A stretch of 64,000 nt of DNA from Bradyrhizobium sp. CCGUVB1N3 (lineage in GTDB: Bacteria > Pseudomonadota > Alphaproteobacteria > Rhizobiales > Xanthobacteraceae): the NCBI RefSeq assembly GCF_024199925.1, contig NZ_JANADR010000001.1:6327501-6391500 (forward strand), in the 5' to 3' direction. Each line of letters starts with the position of its first letter. The stretch's first letter is position 1. The position numbers were made by a program, and so were the translations under genes. A model generated the notes under the pieces. That model saw only the letters and a list, made by a program, of their open reading frames with translations. It made no database searches and was not told the DNA's origin. Positions 7,731-16,389 of this stretch are shown here, piece after piece.

Positions 7731-8717
7731 ATGACAATCCTGGTCACCGGCAGCGCAGGCCATCTCGGGGAAGCCATTCTCCGGACGCTGCGGGCGCGCG
7801 GGTCTACTGTGCATGGGGTTGATTTGAAGAAATCGGAGTTCACCGACCAGGTGGGCTCGATCACCGACCCCGGTTTCGTGCGGGCCGCGATGGCACGCGT
7901 CACCGCCGTCATCCATACCGCGACCCTGCACAAGCCGCATGTCGCCACGCATTCCAGGCAGGACTTCATCGACACCAACGTCACCGGCACGCTCAACCTG
8001 CTCGAAGCGGCCGCTGAAGCCGGCGTGAAGAGCTTCGTCTTCACCAGCACCACCAGCGCGTTCGGCTCGCAGCTTCGGCCCGAGGCCGGGAGCGCCGCGG
8101 TGTGGGTCACCGAGGATCTGCCGCCGGTGCCGAAGAACATCTACGGCACCACCAAGCTGATGGCGGAGAATCTCTGCGAGCTGTTCTTCCGCGAGCACGG
8201 GCTTCCCGCCATCGTGCTGCGAACCTCCCGCTTCTTTCCGGAGGAGGATGACGATCCCTCGGCGCGCGCGAGCTTTGCGGCCGAGAACGCGCAGGCCAAT
8301 GAGCTGCTTTATCGCCGGCTGGATATAGCGGATGCGGTGAGCGCGCATCTGCTCGCCGTCGAGCGCGCAGCTCACATCGGCTTCGCGCGCTACATCGTGT
8401 CGGCGACCAGCCCGTTCACGCCAAGCCACCTCGCCGCCCTGGCTGAGGACGCCGCGCGCGTCGTGCATACGCTCTATCCCGATTGCGCAAGACTCTACGC
8501 TGCGCGGGACTGGCGCCTGTTTCCGACCATCGACCGCGTCTACGTCAACGAACGCGCGCGCCGCGAACTGGGCTGGCGGCCCGCATTCGACTTTGCCCAC
8601 GTGCTGAGCAGCCTGCGCGGAGCCAGCGATTTTCGCAGCGCGTTGGCGCGTCAGGTCGGCTCAAAGGGCTACCATGACACGGTGTTCGATCGCGGGCCTT
8701 ATCCCGTAGTCTCATAA
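7731..8717 (+). CDS. NAD-dependent epimerase/dehydratase (extended SDR)
   Basis: A 328-residue extended SDR. The nucleotide-binding motif TGSAGHLG lies at residues 6-13 and the catalytic pair Y138xxxK142 in IYGTTK is present, with an upstream TSTTS serine region. Extended SDRs of this size usually act on nucleotide sugars or other hydroxyl/keto substrates; the specific substrate is not evident. It starts 10 bases after the GlcG-like gene and is the last of the rightward cluster begun at 6165. The 279 bases following it show no convincing gene. Confidence 0.87.
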   Translation: MTILVTGSAGHLGEAILRTLRARGSTVHGVDLKKSEFTDQVGSITDPGFVRAAMARVTAVIHTATLHKPHVATHSRQDFIDTNVTGTLNLLEAAAEAGVKSFVFTSTTSAFGSQLRPEAGSAAVWVTEDLPPVPKNIYGTTKLMAENLCELFFREHGLPAIVLRTSRFFPEEDDDPSARASFAAENAQANELLYRRLDIADAVSAHLLAVERAAHIGFARYIVSATSPFTPSHLAALAEDAARVVHTLYPDCARLYAARDWRLFPTIDRVYVNERARRELGWRPAFDFAHVLSSLRGASDFRSALARQVGSKGYHDTVFDRGPYPVVS

Positions 8718-8996
8718 TTCTCATCGCGTGCACGCGAGTGCGTGCCTGCGAAACAGTCGCCTGCCACGTGATTCCGCGTTGCAGCGAGAACGCGCGCATT
8801 CGCATGCCATGCATGCGGAGAAACCGTCTCTCAATTTTTATTGAGGCTGATCGCGATGCGCGCTGGCTCCTTCTCAGCGCTTGCAGATGTGCTAACCTTT
8901 TCGCGTCTGCCTCCATCGACAGACTCCGAACTTCGCCTCTCGAATAGCAAAACAATAACGGTGTGGCCGCCACGGCCGCCTTAGGGGAGTGACGCG

Positions 8997-10271
8997 ATGA
9001 CATCCATATTCCATCGATCCATCTTTGCTTTTGCGGCGGTTGCCCTGCTCGCGGGGACAAGCGTCGCGAATGCGCAGCAGCAGGACAAGAACCGGGCGCT
9101 GAAGAAATACGAATCCGGCACCAAGGAATTCTGGACCCATCCGCCGGATGACTGGTTCCTGGGAGATGAGACCGAGGCGCAGAAGGGTCTTGCGCCGCCG
9201 TCCGGTCCGCCGACCGGCGCATCCGAGGCCGAGCTCGCCAACATCGTGAAGAAGATCAAGCTGCCTGCGGGCTTCAAGATCGAGGTCTGGGCGCCCGGCG
9301 TTCTCGCCGCGCGGCAGATGGCGTGGGGCGACAAGGGCACGCTGTTCGTCGGCTCGTTCGGCCTCGGCAACGTCTATGCGATCAAGGACAATGGCGGCAA
9401 GCGCGAGGTCAAGACCATCCTCAAGGGTCTGAACATGCCGACCGGCCTCGCCTTCAAGGACGGCGCGCTCTACGTCATCGCCGTCGACAAGCTGATCCGC
9501 TACGACGACGCCGAAGCGAATCTCGACAATCTCGGCCAGGGCAAGGTCGTCTATGACGACATGCCGTCCTATGCCGCGCATGGCTGGAAGTACATCGCCG
9601 CCGACAAGGACGGCTGGTTCTTCCTGCCGTTCGGACCGCCCTTCAACGTCGGCATTCCGCCGACGAGCGTCTCGCAGATCCGGCGCGTCGATCCCAAGAC
9701 CGGCAACGCCGAAGTCTGGGCGCTCGGCGTTCGCAACTCGGTCGGCGGCGACGTCGATCCGCGCAGCGGCAAATACTGGTTCACCGAGAACGCGCGTGAC
9801 TGGGTCAGCGATGATCTGCCCTCAGACAAGCTGAACATGATCTCGAAGATCGGCGAGCACTTCGGCTATCCCTATTGCCACCAGGGCGATCTGCCGGATC
9901 CGAAGTTCGCGATGGGCCACAAGTGCTCGGAGTTCACGCCGCCCGTGCTGAATCTCGGCGCCCACGTCGCTCCGCTCGGCATGAAGTTCTATACCGGCGA
10001 CCAATTCCCCGCCGAGTACAAGAACAACATCCTGATCGCCGAGCACGGCTCCTGGAACAGGCACAAGTACCAGGGCGCGCGCATCGTGCGCGTGATCGTC
10101 GGGCCCGACGGCAAGAACCCCAAGCAGGAAGTGTTCGCCTCCGGCTGGCTCGAAGGTGACCAGGGCTATCTCGGCCGTCCCGACGACATCATCCTCGCCA
10201 AGGACGGCTCGATCCTCGTTGCCGACGACTGGGCCGGCGCGATCTATCGCATCAGCTACAGCAAGAAGTAG
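8997..10271 (+). CDS. Secreted PQQ-type sugar (sorbosone) dehydrogenase family protein
   Basis: A 424-residue exported protein: residues 1-26 are a Sec signal peptide ending ANA-Q. The mature part is a six-bladed beta-propeller of the sorbosone/glucose dehydrogenase (GSDH/YliI-like) family, with GLNMPTGLAFKDGALYV, GVRNSVGGDVDP and the C-terminal GRPDDIILAKDGSILVADD segments. Members oxidise aldoses or similar sugars in the periplasm with PQQ and pass electrons to a cytochrome. A di-haem cytochrome c gene follows at 10442 and is a plausible acceptor. GGGGAGTGA precedes the ATG; a hairpin at 10289-10327 may end the transcript. Confidence 0.88.
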   Translation: MTSIFHRSIFAFAAVALLAGTSVANAQQQDKNRALKKYESGTKEFWTHPPDDWFLGDETEAQKGLAPPSGPPTGASEAELANIVKKIKLPAGFKIEVWAPGVLAARQMAWGDKGTLFVGSFGLGNVYAIKDNGGKREVKTILKGLNMPTGLAFKDGALYVIAVDKLIRYDDAEANLDNLGQGKVVYDDMPSYAAHGWKYIAADKDGWFFLPFGPPFNVGIPPTSVSQIRRVDPKTGNAEVWALGVRNSVGGDVDPRSGKYWFTENARDWVSDDLPSDKLNMISKIGEHFGYPYCHQGDLPDPKFAMGHKCSEFTPPVLNLGAHVAPLGMKFYTGDQFPAEYKNNILIAEHGSWNRHKYQGARIVRVIVGPDGKNPKQEVFASGWLEGDQGYLGRPDDIILAKDGSILVADDWAGAIYRISYSKK

Positions 10272-10288
10272 CGCGACGTGAGACTGGG

Positions 10289-10327
10289 GGCTGCGGTTGT
10301 CCGATGGGCAGCCGCAGCCTTTCGTTT
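10289..10327 (+). terminator. Putative rho-independent terminator after the sugar dehydrogenase
   Basis: An 8-bp perfect stem (GGCTGCGG at 10289-10296 with CCGCAGCC at 10312-10319) is followed by TTTCGTTT. The loop is 15 bases, so read-through into the cytochrome gene is possible. Confidence 0.55.
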
Positions 10328-10338
10328 GAAGTTACACG

Positions 10339-10422
10339 CTCGTCATTCCGGGGCGATGCGAAGCATCGAACCCGGAATCTCGAGATTCCGGGTTCGCCCT
10401 TCGGGCGCCCCGGAATGACGAG
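10339..10422. repeat. Dispersed palindromic repeat, family A copy 1
   Basis: Perfect 15-bp outer arms CTCGTCATTCCGGGG and CCCCGGAATGACGAG enclose nested hairpins (GATGCGAAGCATC; CCCGGAATCTCGAGATTCCGGG). The same arms recur at 14360, 41932 and 44121. It lies between the sugar dehydrogenase and cytochrome c genes. Confidence 0.85.
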
Positions 10423-10441
10423 CAAATCGGAATCTCCCGTC

Positions 10442-11041
10442 ATGCACAGGCAATCTGTTTCGCGCCCACTCAGCGCGCTCGCTGTTTCGCTCGCAGCGCT
10501 CCTCAATCACCCCGCCCCCTTCGCGCACGCTGCCGACGTCAAGGAGAAGGCCGCGGTCTGCGCCGGCTGTCACGGCGACAACGGCATCTCGCAGACCGAG
10601 AACATCCCCTCGCTCGCCGGCCAGCCGGATCAGTTCCTGCAGTGGCAGCTCGTGTTCTTCCGCGCCGGCTCGCGCAAGAACGAGCAGATGCAGCCGATCG
10701 CGGAAGAGATCACCAACGAGGATATCCGCAGTCTCGGCGCCTATTTTTCGCAGCTCACCCCGCCGAAGGGTCCGGAGGACGGGGATCCCGACCTGTCGAA
10801 GAAAGGCAAGGAAGCAGCCGCCGGCCGCCGCTGCGCCTCATGCCACACCGACAGCTATGCCGGCACCAAGGCCGTCGCCCGCCTTGCCGGTCAGCGCGAG
10901 GAATATCTTGTGAAAGCGCTGCGCGACTACAAGGCCGGCTTGCGCGTCGGCGGCGGCGTCGCCGCCATGGCCGACATCGCCTATTCGCTCAGCGAAGAGG
11001 AGATCACCGCACTCGCGCATTACCTCGCGCATTTGCAGTAG
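10442..11041 (+). CDS. Di-haem cytochrome c (cytochrome c4-like)
   Basis: A 199-residue exported protein. The signal peptide spans about residues 1-30 (ending AHA). Two haem-attachment motifs are visible, CAGCH at 40-44 and CASCH at 131-135, each in a c-type cytochrome domain with later Met candidates, matching the two-domain cytochrome c4/c553 layout. It should carry electrons in the periplasm. It follows the PQQ-type dehydrogenase and may accept its electrons. The frame is open upstream into a dispersed repeat, but the ATG at 10442 gives a proper signal peptide. Confidence 0.88.
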   Translation: MHRQSVSRPLSALAVSLAALLNHPAPFAHAADVKEKAAVCAGCHGDNGISQTENIPSLAGQPDQFLQWQLVFFRAGSRKNEQMQPIAEEITNEDIRSLGAYFSQLTPPKGPEDGDPDLSKKGKEAAAGRRCASCHTDSYAGTKAVARLAGQREEYLVKALRDYKAGLRVGGGVAAMADIAYSLSEEEITALAHYLAHLQ

Positions 11042-11050
11042 ATCACCGCT

Positions 11051-11194
11051 GTCATCCCGGACAAGCGAAGCGCAGATCCGGGATCCATAACCCCAGGGAG
11101 GAGTTGTAGCGCGAGCTGGCAACTCCGAGTCCTCGCCAAACCCAATCCTGTGATTATGGGTCCCGGGCTCGCGCTTCGCGCGCCCCGGGACGAC
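11051..11194. repeat. Dispersed palindromic repeat, hybrid of families A and B
   Basis: Outer arms GTCATCCCGG and CCGGGACGAC enclose an inner segment (ACCCCAGGGAG..., GGCAACTCCGAG...) resembling the interior of the family B repeats at 17839 and 60359. It lies between the cytochrome c gene and the convergent panE-like gene. Confidence 0.7.
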
Positions 11195-11216
11195 GGCGGT
11201 GTGTGGGGTTGCCCAG

Positions 11217-12140
11217 TTACGCAGCCCGCTGCTTCTCATACGCCTTCAAATGCGTATAGGCGATGCGGAGTTTTGGCACCGGCACTTTCGCAGCATCGGC
11301 GCGCGCGATGAGGTCGCCGATGATGTGATCGGCCTCGACCGGCAGGCCTGCCTTGATGTCACGGAACATCGACGCGGTCATCGGTGAGCCCTCGGTGGTG
11401 ATCAAGCCCTTGACCCGCTCGAAGAACGGCCCGCCGGGCGTGTAGCCCGATGCGGTCGCAGTCGCGCTGGTCTCGTCCAACATGCCCAGGAGAAAATCCT
11501 TGCCGCCGGCGACCGCCAGGATGTTGCCGACGGAGGTGCGCATCAGGCTGGTCGACGCCGCGAGCGAGGAGAGGAACACCCACTTCTCCCACATGTCCTG
11601 CATGATGTTGTGGCTCGCGGCCGCGCCCGCGATGCCGCTCGTGAAAACTTCCTCGATCGCCTTCACCCGCGCCGAGAGTTTTCCGTCGCGCTCGCCGTAA
11701 TTGATCGACTGCATCGGCTGGAGCTGCACCACCTCGCGCCTCTCGTTCAGCGTCGCGGCGATGGCGCAGAGCCCGCCGAGCACGCGCTCGGCGCCGAACT
11801 TCTGGTCCAGCACGTCGAGATGCCGCATGCCGTTGAGCACGGGAATGATCGTGGTGTTCGGCCCGACCGCCGGCGCGAACGACTTAACGGCGTCGTCGAG
11901 GTCGAACGCCTTGCAGCTCAGCAGCACGACGTCGAATTTTTCGGAGAGCTTGTTCGCCTGCACCGCCGGCGGATTCGTCAACGTCGCATCGCCGTTCGGG
12001 CTCTTTATGACGAGGCCGGCGCTCGCAAGCTCGTTCGCGCGCCGCGACCGCACCAGGAAGGTGACGTCGCGCCCAGCCTGCAACAGCCTGCCACCAAAAT
12101 AACCGCCGATGGCGCCGGCGCCAACTACGAGAATGCGCAT
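11217..12140 (-). CDS. panE: 2-dehydropantoate 2-reductase (PanE/ApbA family)
   Basis: A 307-residue protein with the N-terminal NADPH-binding motif GAGAIGGYFG (residues 7-16), the LLSCKAFD strand, PVLNGM near residue 109 and the C-terminal helical domain containing DMWEKW and PVEADHIIGDLI. These are the hallmarks of ketopantoate reductase, which reduces 2-dehydropantoate to pantoate in pantothenate/CoA synthesis. Bacteria often have several ApbA-family paralogues acting on other 2-keto substrates, so the pantothenate role is likely but not certain. It is 99 bases downstream of the isomerase gene on the same strand. Confidence 0.85.
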   Translation of the reverse strand: MRILVVGAGAIGGYFGGRLLQAGRDVTFLVRSRRANELASAGLVIKSPNGDATLTNPPAVQANKLSEKFDVVLLSCKAFDLDDAVKSFAPAVGPNTTIIPVLNGMRHLDVLDQKFGAERVLGGLCAIAATLNERREVVQLQPMQSINYGERDGKLSARVKAIEEVFTSGIAGAAASHNIMQDMWEKWVFLSSLAASTSLMRTSVGNILAVAGGKDFLLGMLDETSATATASGYTPGGPFFERVKGLITTEGSPMTASMFRDIKAGLPVEADHIIGDLIARADAAKVPVPKLRIAYTHLKAYEKQRAA

Positions 12141-12239
12141 GAAAGATGCTCCGTTTGTTCTTGCTCTTGTCTCGGTGTCGTCGTGGCTTTCGCCAGGACG
12201 ACACGGGGGAGATACCTCACTTCGCTCGTTGGGCCGGAA

Positions 12240-12845
12240 TCACTTTCCCGACACCGTCTCCTCGACCTCGCGCAGCTGCTCCTTGCCGAAGAACATCTCG
12301 TTGCCGACGAAGAAGGTCGGCGAGCCGAATGCGCCGCGCGCGACGGCCTCCTCGGTGTTCTTGATCAGCCTTGCCTTCACCTCGCCCTCCTGGGCGCGGG
12401 CGAACAGCTTCTGGGCATCGAGGCCCGATGAGGCGATCGCCTTCATCGCGACTTCCGGATCGTCCATCTTCTTCGGCTCGCGCCACATGTGGTGGAACGC
12501 GGCCTCGACATATTGTTCCAACACGCCCTCGATCTGCGCCGCGATCGCCGCGCGCATCAGGTTCAGCGTGTTGACGGGAAAGAACGGGTTCCACACATAG
12601 GGCTGCACGTTGAAGCGTTTGAGGAAGCGCTCGGTCTCGACCGCCTGGAATTCGCGCTTGTTCTTGATGCCGGCGAGCGTCTCGGCCGGCGACTTGTTGT
12701 TGGTCGCCTTGAAGATGCCGCCGAGCAGGATCGGCACATACTCGAATTTCACGCCGATCCGCGTCTCGATCGCAGGGATCGCCTCATGGCTGAGAAACGC
12801 GTTGGGACTGCCGAAATCGAACAAGAATTGTGGGGCATGCGTCAA
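12240..12845 (-). CDS. 2-hydroxychromene-2-carboxylate isomerase (DsbA-like, GST kappa type)
   Basis: A 201-residue thioredoxin-fold protein without a CxxC motif. The N-terminus FLFDFGSPNAFLSHE has the serine found in HCCA isomerases, and the C-terminal GAFGSPTFFVGNEMFFG carries the cis-Pro. Such enzymes isomerise hydroxychromene carboxylates in aromatic degradation using glutathione, and related family members act on other substrates. The start is a rare TTG at 12845, five bases after GGAGG; no in-frame ATG lies nearby. It may be cotranscribed with the panE-like gene. Confidence 0.85.
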   Translation of the reverse strand: MTHAPQFLFDFGSPNAFLSHEAIPAIETRIGVKFEYVPILLGGIFKATNNKSPAETLAGIKNKREFQAVETERFLKRFNVQPYVWNPFFPVNTLNLMRAAIAAQIEGVLEQYVEAAFHHMWREPKKMDDPEVAMKAIASSGLDAQKLFARAQEGEVKARLIKNTEEAVARGAFGSPTFFVGNEMFFGKEQLREVEETVSGK

Positions 12846-12948
12846 AACGTCCTCCCGTGAGTCTCGCTTTGCGTATATTTTGGCGCAGCAGGCGCGGCAG
12901 GTCCACCTATTTGATGATGGTCATAATACCTTGCAGGGCGTGTTCCGC

Positions 12949-13533
12949 CTACGCGCGGTCGCTGCTTGCGAGTTTCAGGACGTGGTCGCGGATGTCGGCG
13001 GGCCAGTCGGCGATCTCGGTCGCAAAACGGCGGCGGTCACCTGCGAACAGCGCGCGCGAGGCCTCTTCGAAATGCGCAAGATTCCCCGCCATCGCCGACA
13101 TGAAGTGGTAGGCGGCATCGCGCGCCTGCCGCTCGCGGTCGCGATCGCCGCTGGCACGGCGCGCCTCGTCGACGAGCTTGCGCAGCGCGACCGAGGCGCC
13201 GCCCGGCTGCGCGTTGAGCCATTCCCAGTGCCGCGGCAGCAGCGTCACCTCGCGCGCCACCACGCCGAGCTTCGGCCGGCCACGGCCGCGCGGCGCACTC
13301 GGCAGCTCAATGCCCCCATCGGATTGCGCCGGCGCGATCGCCGCCAGCCGGGCCAGCACCTCCTGGTCGTCGCCGCGCAGATCGAAATCGACCGCCCGCC
13401 CGGTCAAGTCGTTGAAGATCACGATCGGCGAGCCCGCCCACGCATCCGCGCGCTTGACCGCCAAGGCCACATCCGCGATCGGCCCCGAGGCCAGGCGCCG
13501 TTGGCCGACAAAGGCTGTAAAGGTATCCTGCAT
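12949..13533 (-). CDS. DUF2239 family protein
   Basis: A 194-residue protein matching the DUF2239 family: N-terminal FTAFVGQRRLASG, FNDLTGRAVDFDLRG, then RGRGRPKLGVVAREVTLLPRHWEWL, resembling a regulator-like conserved core. The function is unknown; the PRGRGRPKLG segment looks like an AT-hook-type basic stretch. The ATG at 13533 has no clear ribosome-binding site; a GTG at 13557 is an alternative that adds eight residues. It is divergent from a GST gene, and the gap holds a pair of CCGGGT-containing direct repeats. Confidence 0.82.
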   Translation of the reverse strand: MQDTFTAFVGQRRLASGPIADVALAVKRADAWAGSPIVIFNDLTGRAVDFDLRGDDQEVLARLAAIAPAQSDGGIELPSAPRGRGRPKLGVVAREVTLLPRHWEWLNAQPGGASVALRKLVDEARRASGDRDRERQARDAAYHFMSAMAGNLAHFEEASRALFAGDRRRFATEIADWPADIRDHVLKLASSDRA

Positions 13534-13568
13534 TGAAATCGCTGTGTAATCTGACACGGTGGTGGGAT

Positions 13569-13611
13569 TAATATCCGGGTGAAATAGAAGCGTCAATATG
13601 CCCGGGTAAAA
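13569..13611. promoter_or_regulatory. Direct repeat between DUF2239 and GST genes
   Basis: TAATATCCGGGTGAAA (13569-13584) and CAATATGCCCGGGTAAAA (13594-13611) share AATAT-(CC)CGGGT-(A/G)A. They lie in the 153-bp divergent gap and are likely a promoter element or operator. No binding protein can be named. Confidence 0.3.
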
Positions 13612-13686
13612 ATGGCGACCGTCCGGCTCGACATTCGCCCGCCGGGCTGGCACCAACACGCCCGAGACCAGCTGGGGACCTCAAAA

Positions 13687-14352
13687 ATGCTGACCGTTCA
13701 TCACCTCAACAATTCACGCTCGCAGCGCGTGCTGTGGCTGCTCGAGGAGTTGGGCGTACCCTACGAGATCGTGCGCTATCAGCGTCAGCCGGACATGCGC
13801 GCGCCGAAGGAGCTGCGAGCGATCCACCCGCTCGGCAAGTCGCCCGTGATCACCGACAACGGCAACACCATCGCCGAGTCAGGCGCGATCGTCGAATACC
13901 TCGTCGGCACCTATGGAAACGGCCGCCTGATCCCGCCGCCGGACACGCCGGAGCGGCTGCGCTACACCTATTGGCTGCACTATGCCGAAGGCTCAGCGAT
14001 GCAGCCGCTGCTGCTCAAGCTGCTGTTCACGCTGATGCCGAAGCGCGCGCCGGCGCTGCTGCGTCCCCTGGTGCGCAAGGTCTCGAACCAGGCGCTGACG
14101 GCGCTGGTCAATCCGCAGATCAAGCAGCACATGGATTATTGGGAAGGCGAGCTCGGTAAAACCGAGTGGTTCACTGGGCCCGAATTCACCGCGGCCGATA
14201 TCCAGATGAGTTTTCCGCTGGAAGCGGCGCAAGCCCGCGGCGGGCTGGAGCAGGGCCATCCCAAGGCGATGGCGTTCCTCGAGCGCATCCACGCGCGCCC
14301 GGCCTATCAACGCGCGCTGGAGAAGGGCGGGCCGTACCAGATCGGGCGGTAA
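13687..14352 (+). CDS. Glutathione S-transferase family protein
   Basis: A 221-residue protein. The N-terminal thioredoxin-like domain contains NNSRSQRVLWLLEELG with candidate catalytic Ser residues near 10-12, HPLGKSPVITDN with the cis-proline, and ESGAIVEYL, the glutathione gamma-glutamyl-binding ES motif. The C-terminal domain is all-helical. It conjugates glutathione to electrophiles or reduces peroxides in the cytoplasm. The frame is open upstream, but the ATG at 13687 gives the family N-terminus with GGGGA upstream. It is followed by a family A repeat. Confidence 0.9.
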   Translation: MLTVHHLNNSRSQRVLWLLEELGVPYEIVRYQRQPDMRAPKELRAIHPLGKSPVITDNGNTIAESGAIVEYLVGTYGNGRLIPPPDTPERLRYTYWLHYAEGSAMQPLLLKLLFTLMPKRAPALLRPLVRKVSNQALTALVNPQIKQHMDYWEGELGKTEWFTGPEFTAADIQMSFPLEAAQARGGLEQGHPKAMAFLERIHARPAYQRALEKGGPYQIGR

Positions 14353-14359
14353 TTTTCGC

Positions 14360-14440
14360 TGTCATTCCGGGGCGCCCGAAGGGCGAGCCCGGACTCTCGA
14401 GATTCCGGGTTCGGCTCTTCGAGCCGCCCCGGAATGACGG
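14360..14440. repeat. Dispersed palindromic repeat, family A copy 2
   Basis: Arms GTCATTCCGGGGC and GCCCCGGAATGAC flank nested hairpins including CTCGAGATTCCGGG. It lies between the convergent GST and ggt genes. Confidence 0.85.
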
Positions 14441-14522
14441 CTTCTAGTTTACGGCTGCGATCAACGGAATGCCCGCACGACGACTCTCATGGGGCGCATC
14501 TGCGGCTACCGGGTAGAGAGGG

Positions 14523-16274
14523 CTATTGCCCTACTGCCGCAGCGCCCCGTGTGCGTGGGTCGGGCGCGCCGAACGGCCCGTTCGGCGTCACCGCGATCGA
14601 GTTGGCCGATGTCTGGCCCATCGGTTCGACGACGAGGTGACCCATCGCCTTCAGCTCGAAGAGGACGTCGTCGGAAAAGCCACGCTCGACGCGCACCTCA
14701 TCCGGCAGCCATTGGTGATGCAGCCGCGGTGCCGCGACGGCAGCCGCGACATCCATCCTGTAGTCGAGCACGTTGACGATCACCTGGAGCACGGTGGAGA
14801 TGATGCGGCTGCCGCCGGGCGAGCCCGTGACCAGCACCGGCTTGCCGTCCTTGAGCACGATCGTCGGCGACATCGAGGACAGCGGCCGCTTGCCGGGGCC
14901 GGGCAGATTGGCCTCGTAGCCGACGAGGCCATAGGCATTGGAGGCGCCAACCGCTGCGGTGAAATCGTCGAGCTCGTTGTTGAGCAGCACACCGGTGCCG
15001 TCGGCGACGAGGCCGACACCATAGCTGAAGTTGAGCGTATAGGTGTTGCTCACCGCATTGCCGCGACTGTCGACGACTGAAAAATGCGTGGTGTTGCTGC
15101 CTTCGCGCGGCGGCGTCGCACTCGCCACGATCTCGCTCGCCGGCGTGGCACTATCGGCGTTGATGCCGGCGCGCAGTTTAGCCGCATAGCCCTTGGCGAT
15201 CAGGGTCTCGATCGGCGCCTTGACGAAAGCGGGATCACCGAGGTAGCGCGCGCGATCCGCATAGGCGCGCTTCATCGATTCGATCAGCAGATGCAGCGAG
15301 GCCGGCGAGCCCTGCTTCAGCTCGGAGAGCTGAAAGCCTTCCAGGATGTTCAGCGTCTCCACCAGCACCACGCCGCCCGACGACGGCTGCGGCATCGAGA
15401 CGATGTCGAAGCCGCGGTAGCTGCCGCGCACCGGCTGGCGGATCACGGGCCTGTATGACCGCAGGTCCTCCGGAGTCATGATGCCGCCGGCATCGGTGAC
15501 GGCCTTGGCGAGCTTCTCGGCGACCGGTCCCTCATAAAATCCGCGCGAGCCTTGGGCGGCGATGGTCGCCAGGGTCTGGGCCAGATCGCCTTGCACCAGC
15601 CGGTCATTCTCTTGCAGCGGCGTACCGTCCGGTCGTGAGAAGATTTTCGCCGACGCCGGCCAGCGCGCGAATCGCTTGTGCGCGCCCGGCAAGGTGTCGG
15701 CGGTGTCGTCGCTGATGACGAAACCGTCGCGGGCGAGCGCGATCGCGGGCTCCAGCAATTGCGCCAGGGTGAACTGTCCGGAGCCGTATTTCTCCAGCGC
15801 CAGCGCAAGTCCCGCGACCGTGCCGGGCACACCGATGCCGAGCGCGGAATCGCGCGACTTCGCGATATCGGGCTTGCCGTCGGCGCCGAGGAAGATATCT
15901 GATGTGGTCGCAGCCGGTGCGGTCTCGCGATAGTCGATAGCGACGTCTTCCTTGCGGTCGGCGGAATGGATCACCATGAAGCCGCCGCCGCCGATATTGC
16001 CCGCGCGCGGATAGGTCACGGCCATGGCGAAACCCGTCGCGACCGCGGCGTCCACCGCGTTGCCGCCGCTGCGCAAGATGTCTGCGCCGATCTGCGCGGA
16101 GATCCTTTCCTGCGCCACCACCATGCCGTGCTCGGCGGCGATGGCGTGAACGGTGTCGAGCGCGGGCGGCTCGTAGATGCGGCGCGCATCCTGAGCGCGC
16201 GCCGGCAACAGGCTGATACCTAGAATCGTGAGGGCAGCTACGACTTTTCGTCGTGTCAGGACAAACGACATCAT
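14523..16274 (-). CDS. ggt: Gamma-glutamyltransferase
   Basis: A 583-residue exported enzyme with an N-terminal signal peptide (residues 1-27, ending ARA). The large-subunit region has ERISAQIGADILRSGGNAVDAAVA and the small subunit starts at the conserved TTHFSVVD (Thr about 395-396), where autocleavage yields the catalytic N-terminal threonine. GSPGGSRI follows as the oxyanion region. It cleaves the gamma-glutamyl bond of glutathione in the periplasm and transfers the glutamyl group to water or amino acids. Two adjacent ATGs are possible; 16274 lies about six bases after GGCGGA. It is divergent from the MFS gene. Confidence 0.93.
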   Translation of the reverse strand: MMSFVLTRRKVVAALTILGISLLPARAQDARRIYEPPALDTVHAIAAEHGMVVAQERISAQIGADILRSGGNAVDAAVATGFAMAVTYPRAGNIGGGGFMVIHSADRKEDVAIDYRETAPAATTSDIFLGADGKPDIAKSRDSALGIGVPGTVAGLALALEKYGSGQFTLAQLLEPAIALARDGFVISDDTADTLPGAHKRFARWPASAKIFSRPDGTPLQENDRLVQGDLAQTLATIAAQGSRGFYEGPVAEKLAKAVTDAGGIMTPEDLRSYRPVIRQPVRGSYRGFDIVSMPQPSSGGVVLVETLNILEGFQLSELKQGSPASLHLLIESMKRAYADRARYLGDPAFVKAPIETLIAKGYAAKLRAGINADSATPASEIVASATPPREGSNTTHFSVVDSRGNAVSNTYTLNFSYGVGLVADGTGVLLNNELDDFTAAVGASNAYGLVGYEANLPGPGKRPLSSMSPTIVLKDGKPVLVTGSPGGSRIISTVLQVIVNVLDYRMDVAAAVAAPRLHHQWLPDEVRVERGFSDDVLFELKAMGHLVVEPMGQTSANSIAVTPNGPFGAPDPRTRGAAAVGQ

Positions 16275-16389
16275 CAAAATTCCGCCGTGTCTTGTTTCTG
16301 CCGTGTCTTGCCGCCACTGCACAGCCGTCACGGCAATGCTATACCGTTTGCGCTAAGGGAGGCAAAACTGTTCGTGCTAAGGAATGCTG

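Noticed and set aside
8738..8947. Short forward frame before the sugar dehydrogenase
   Set aside because: No ribosome-binding site, no recognisable similarity and an odd Cys/Arg-rich composition.
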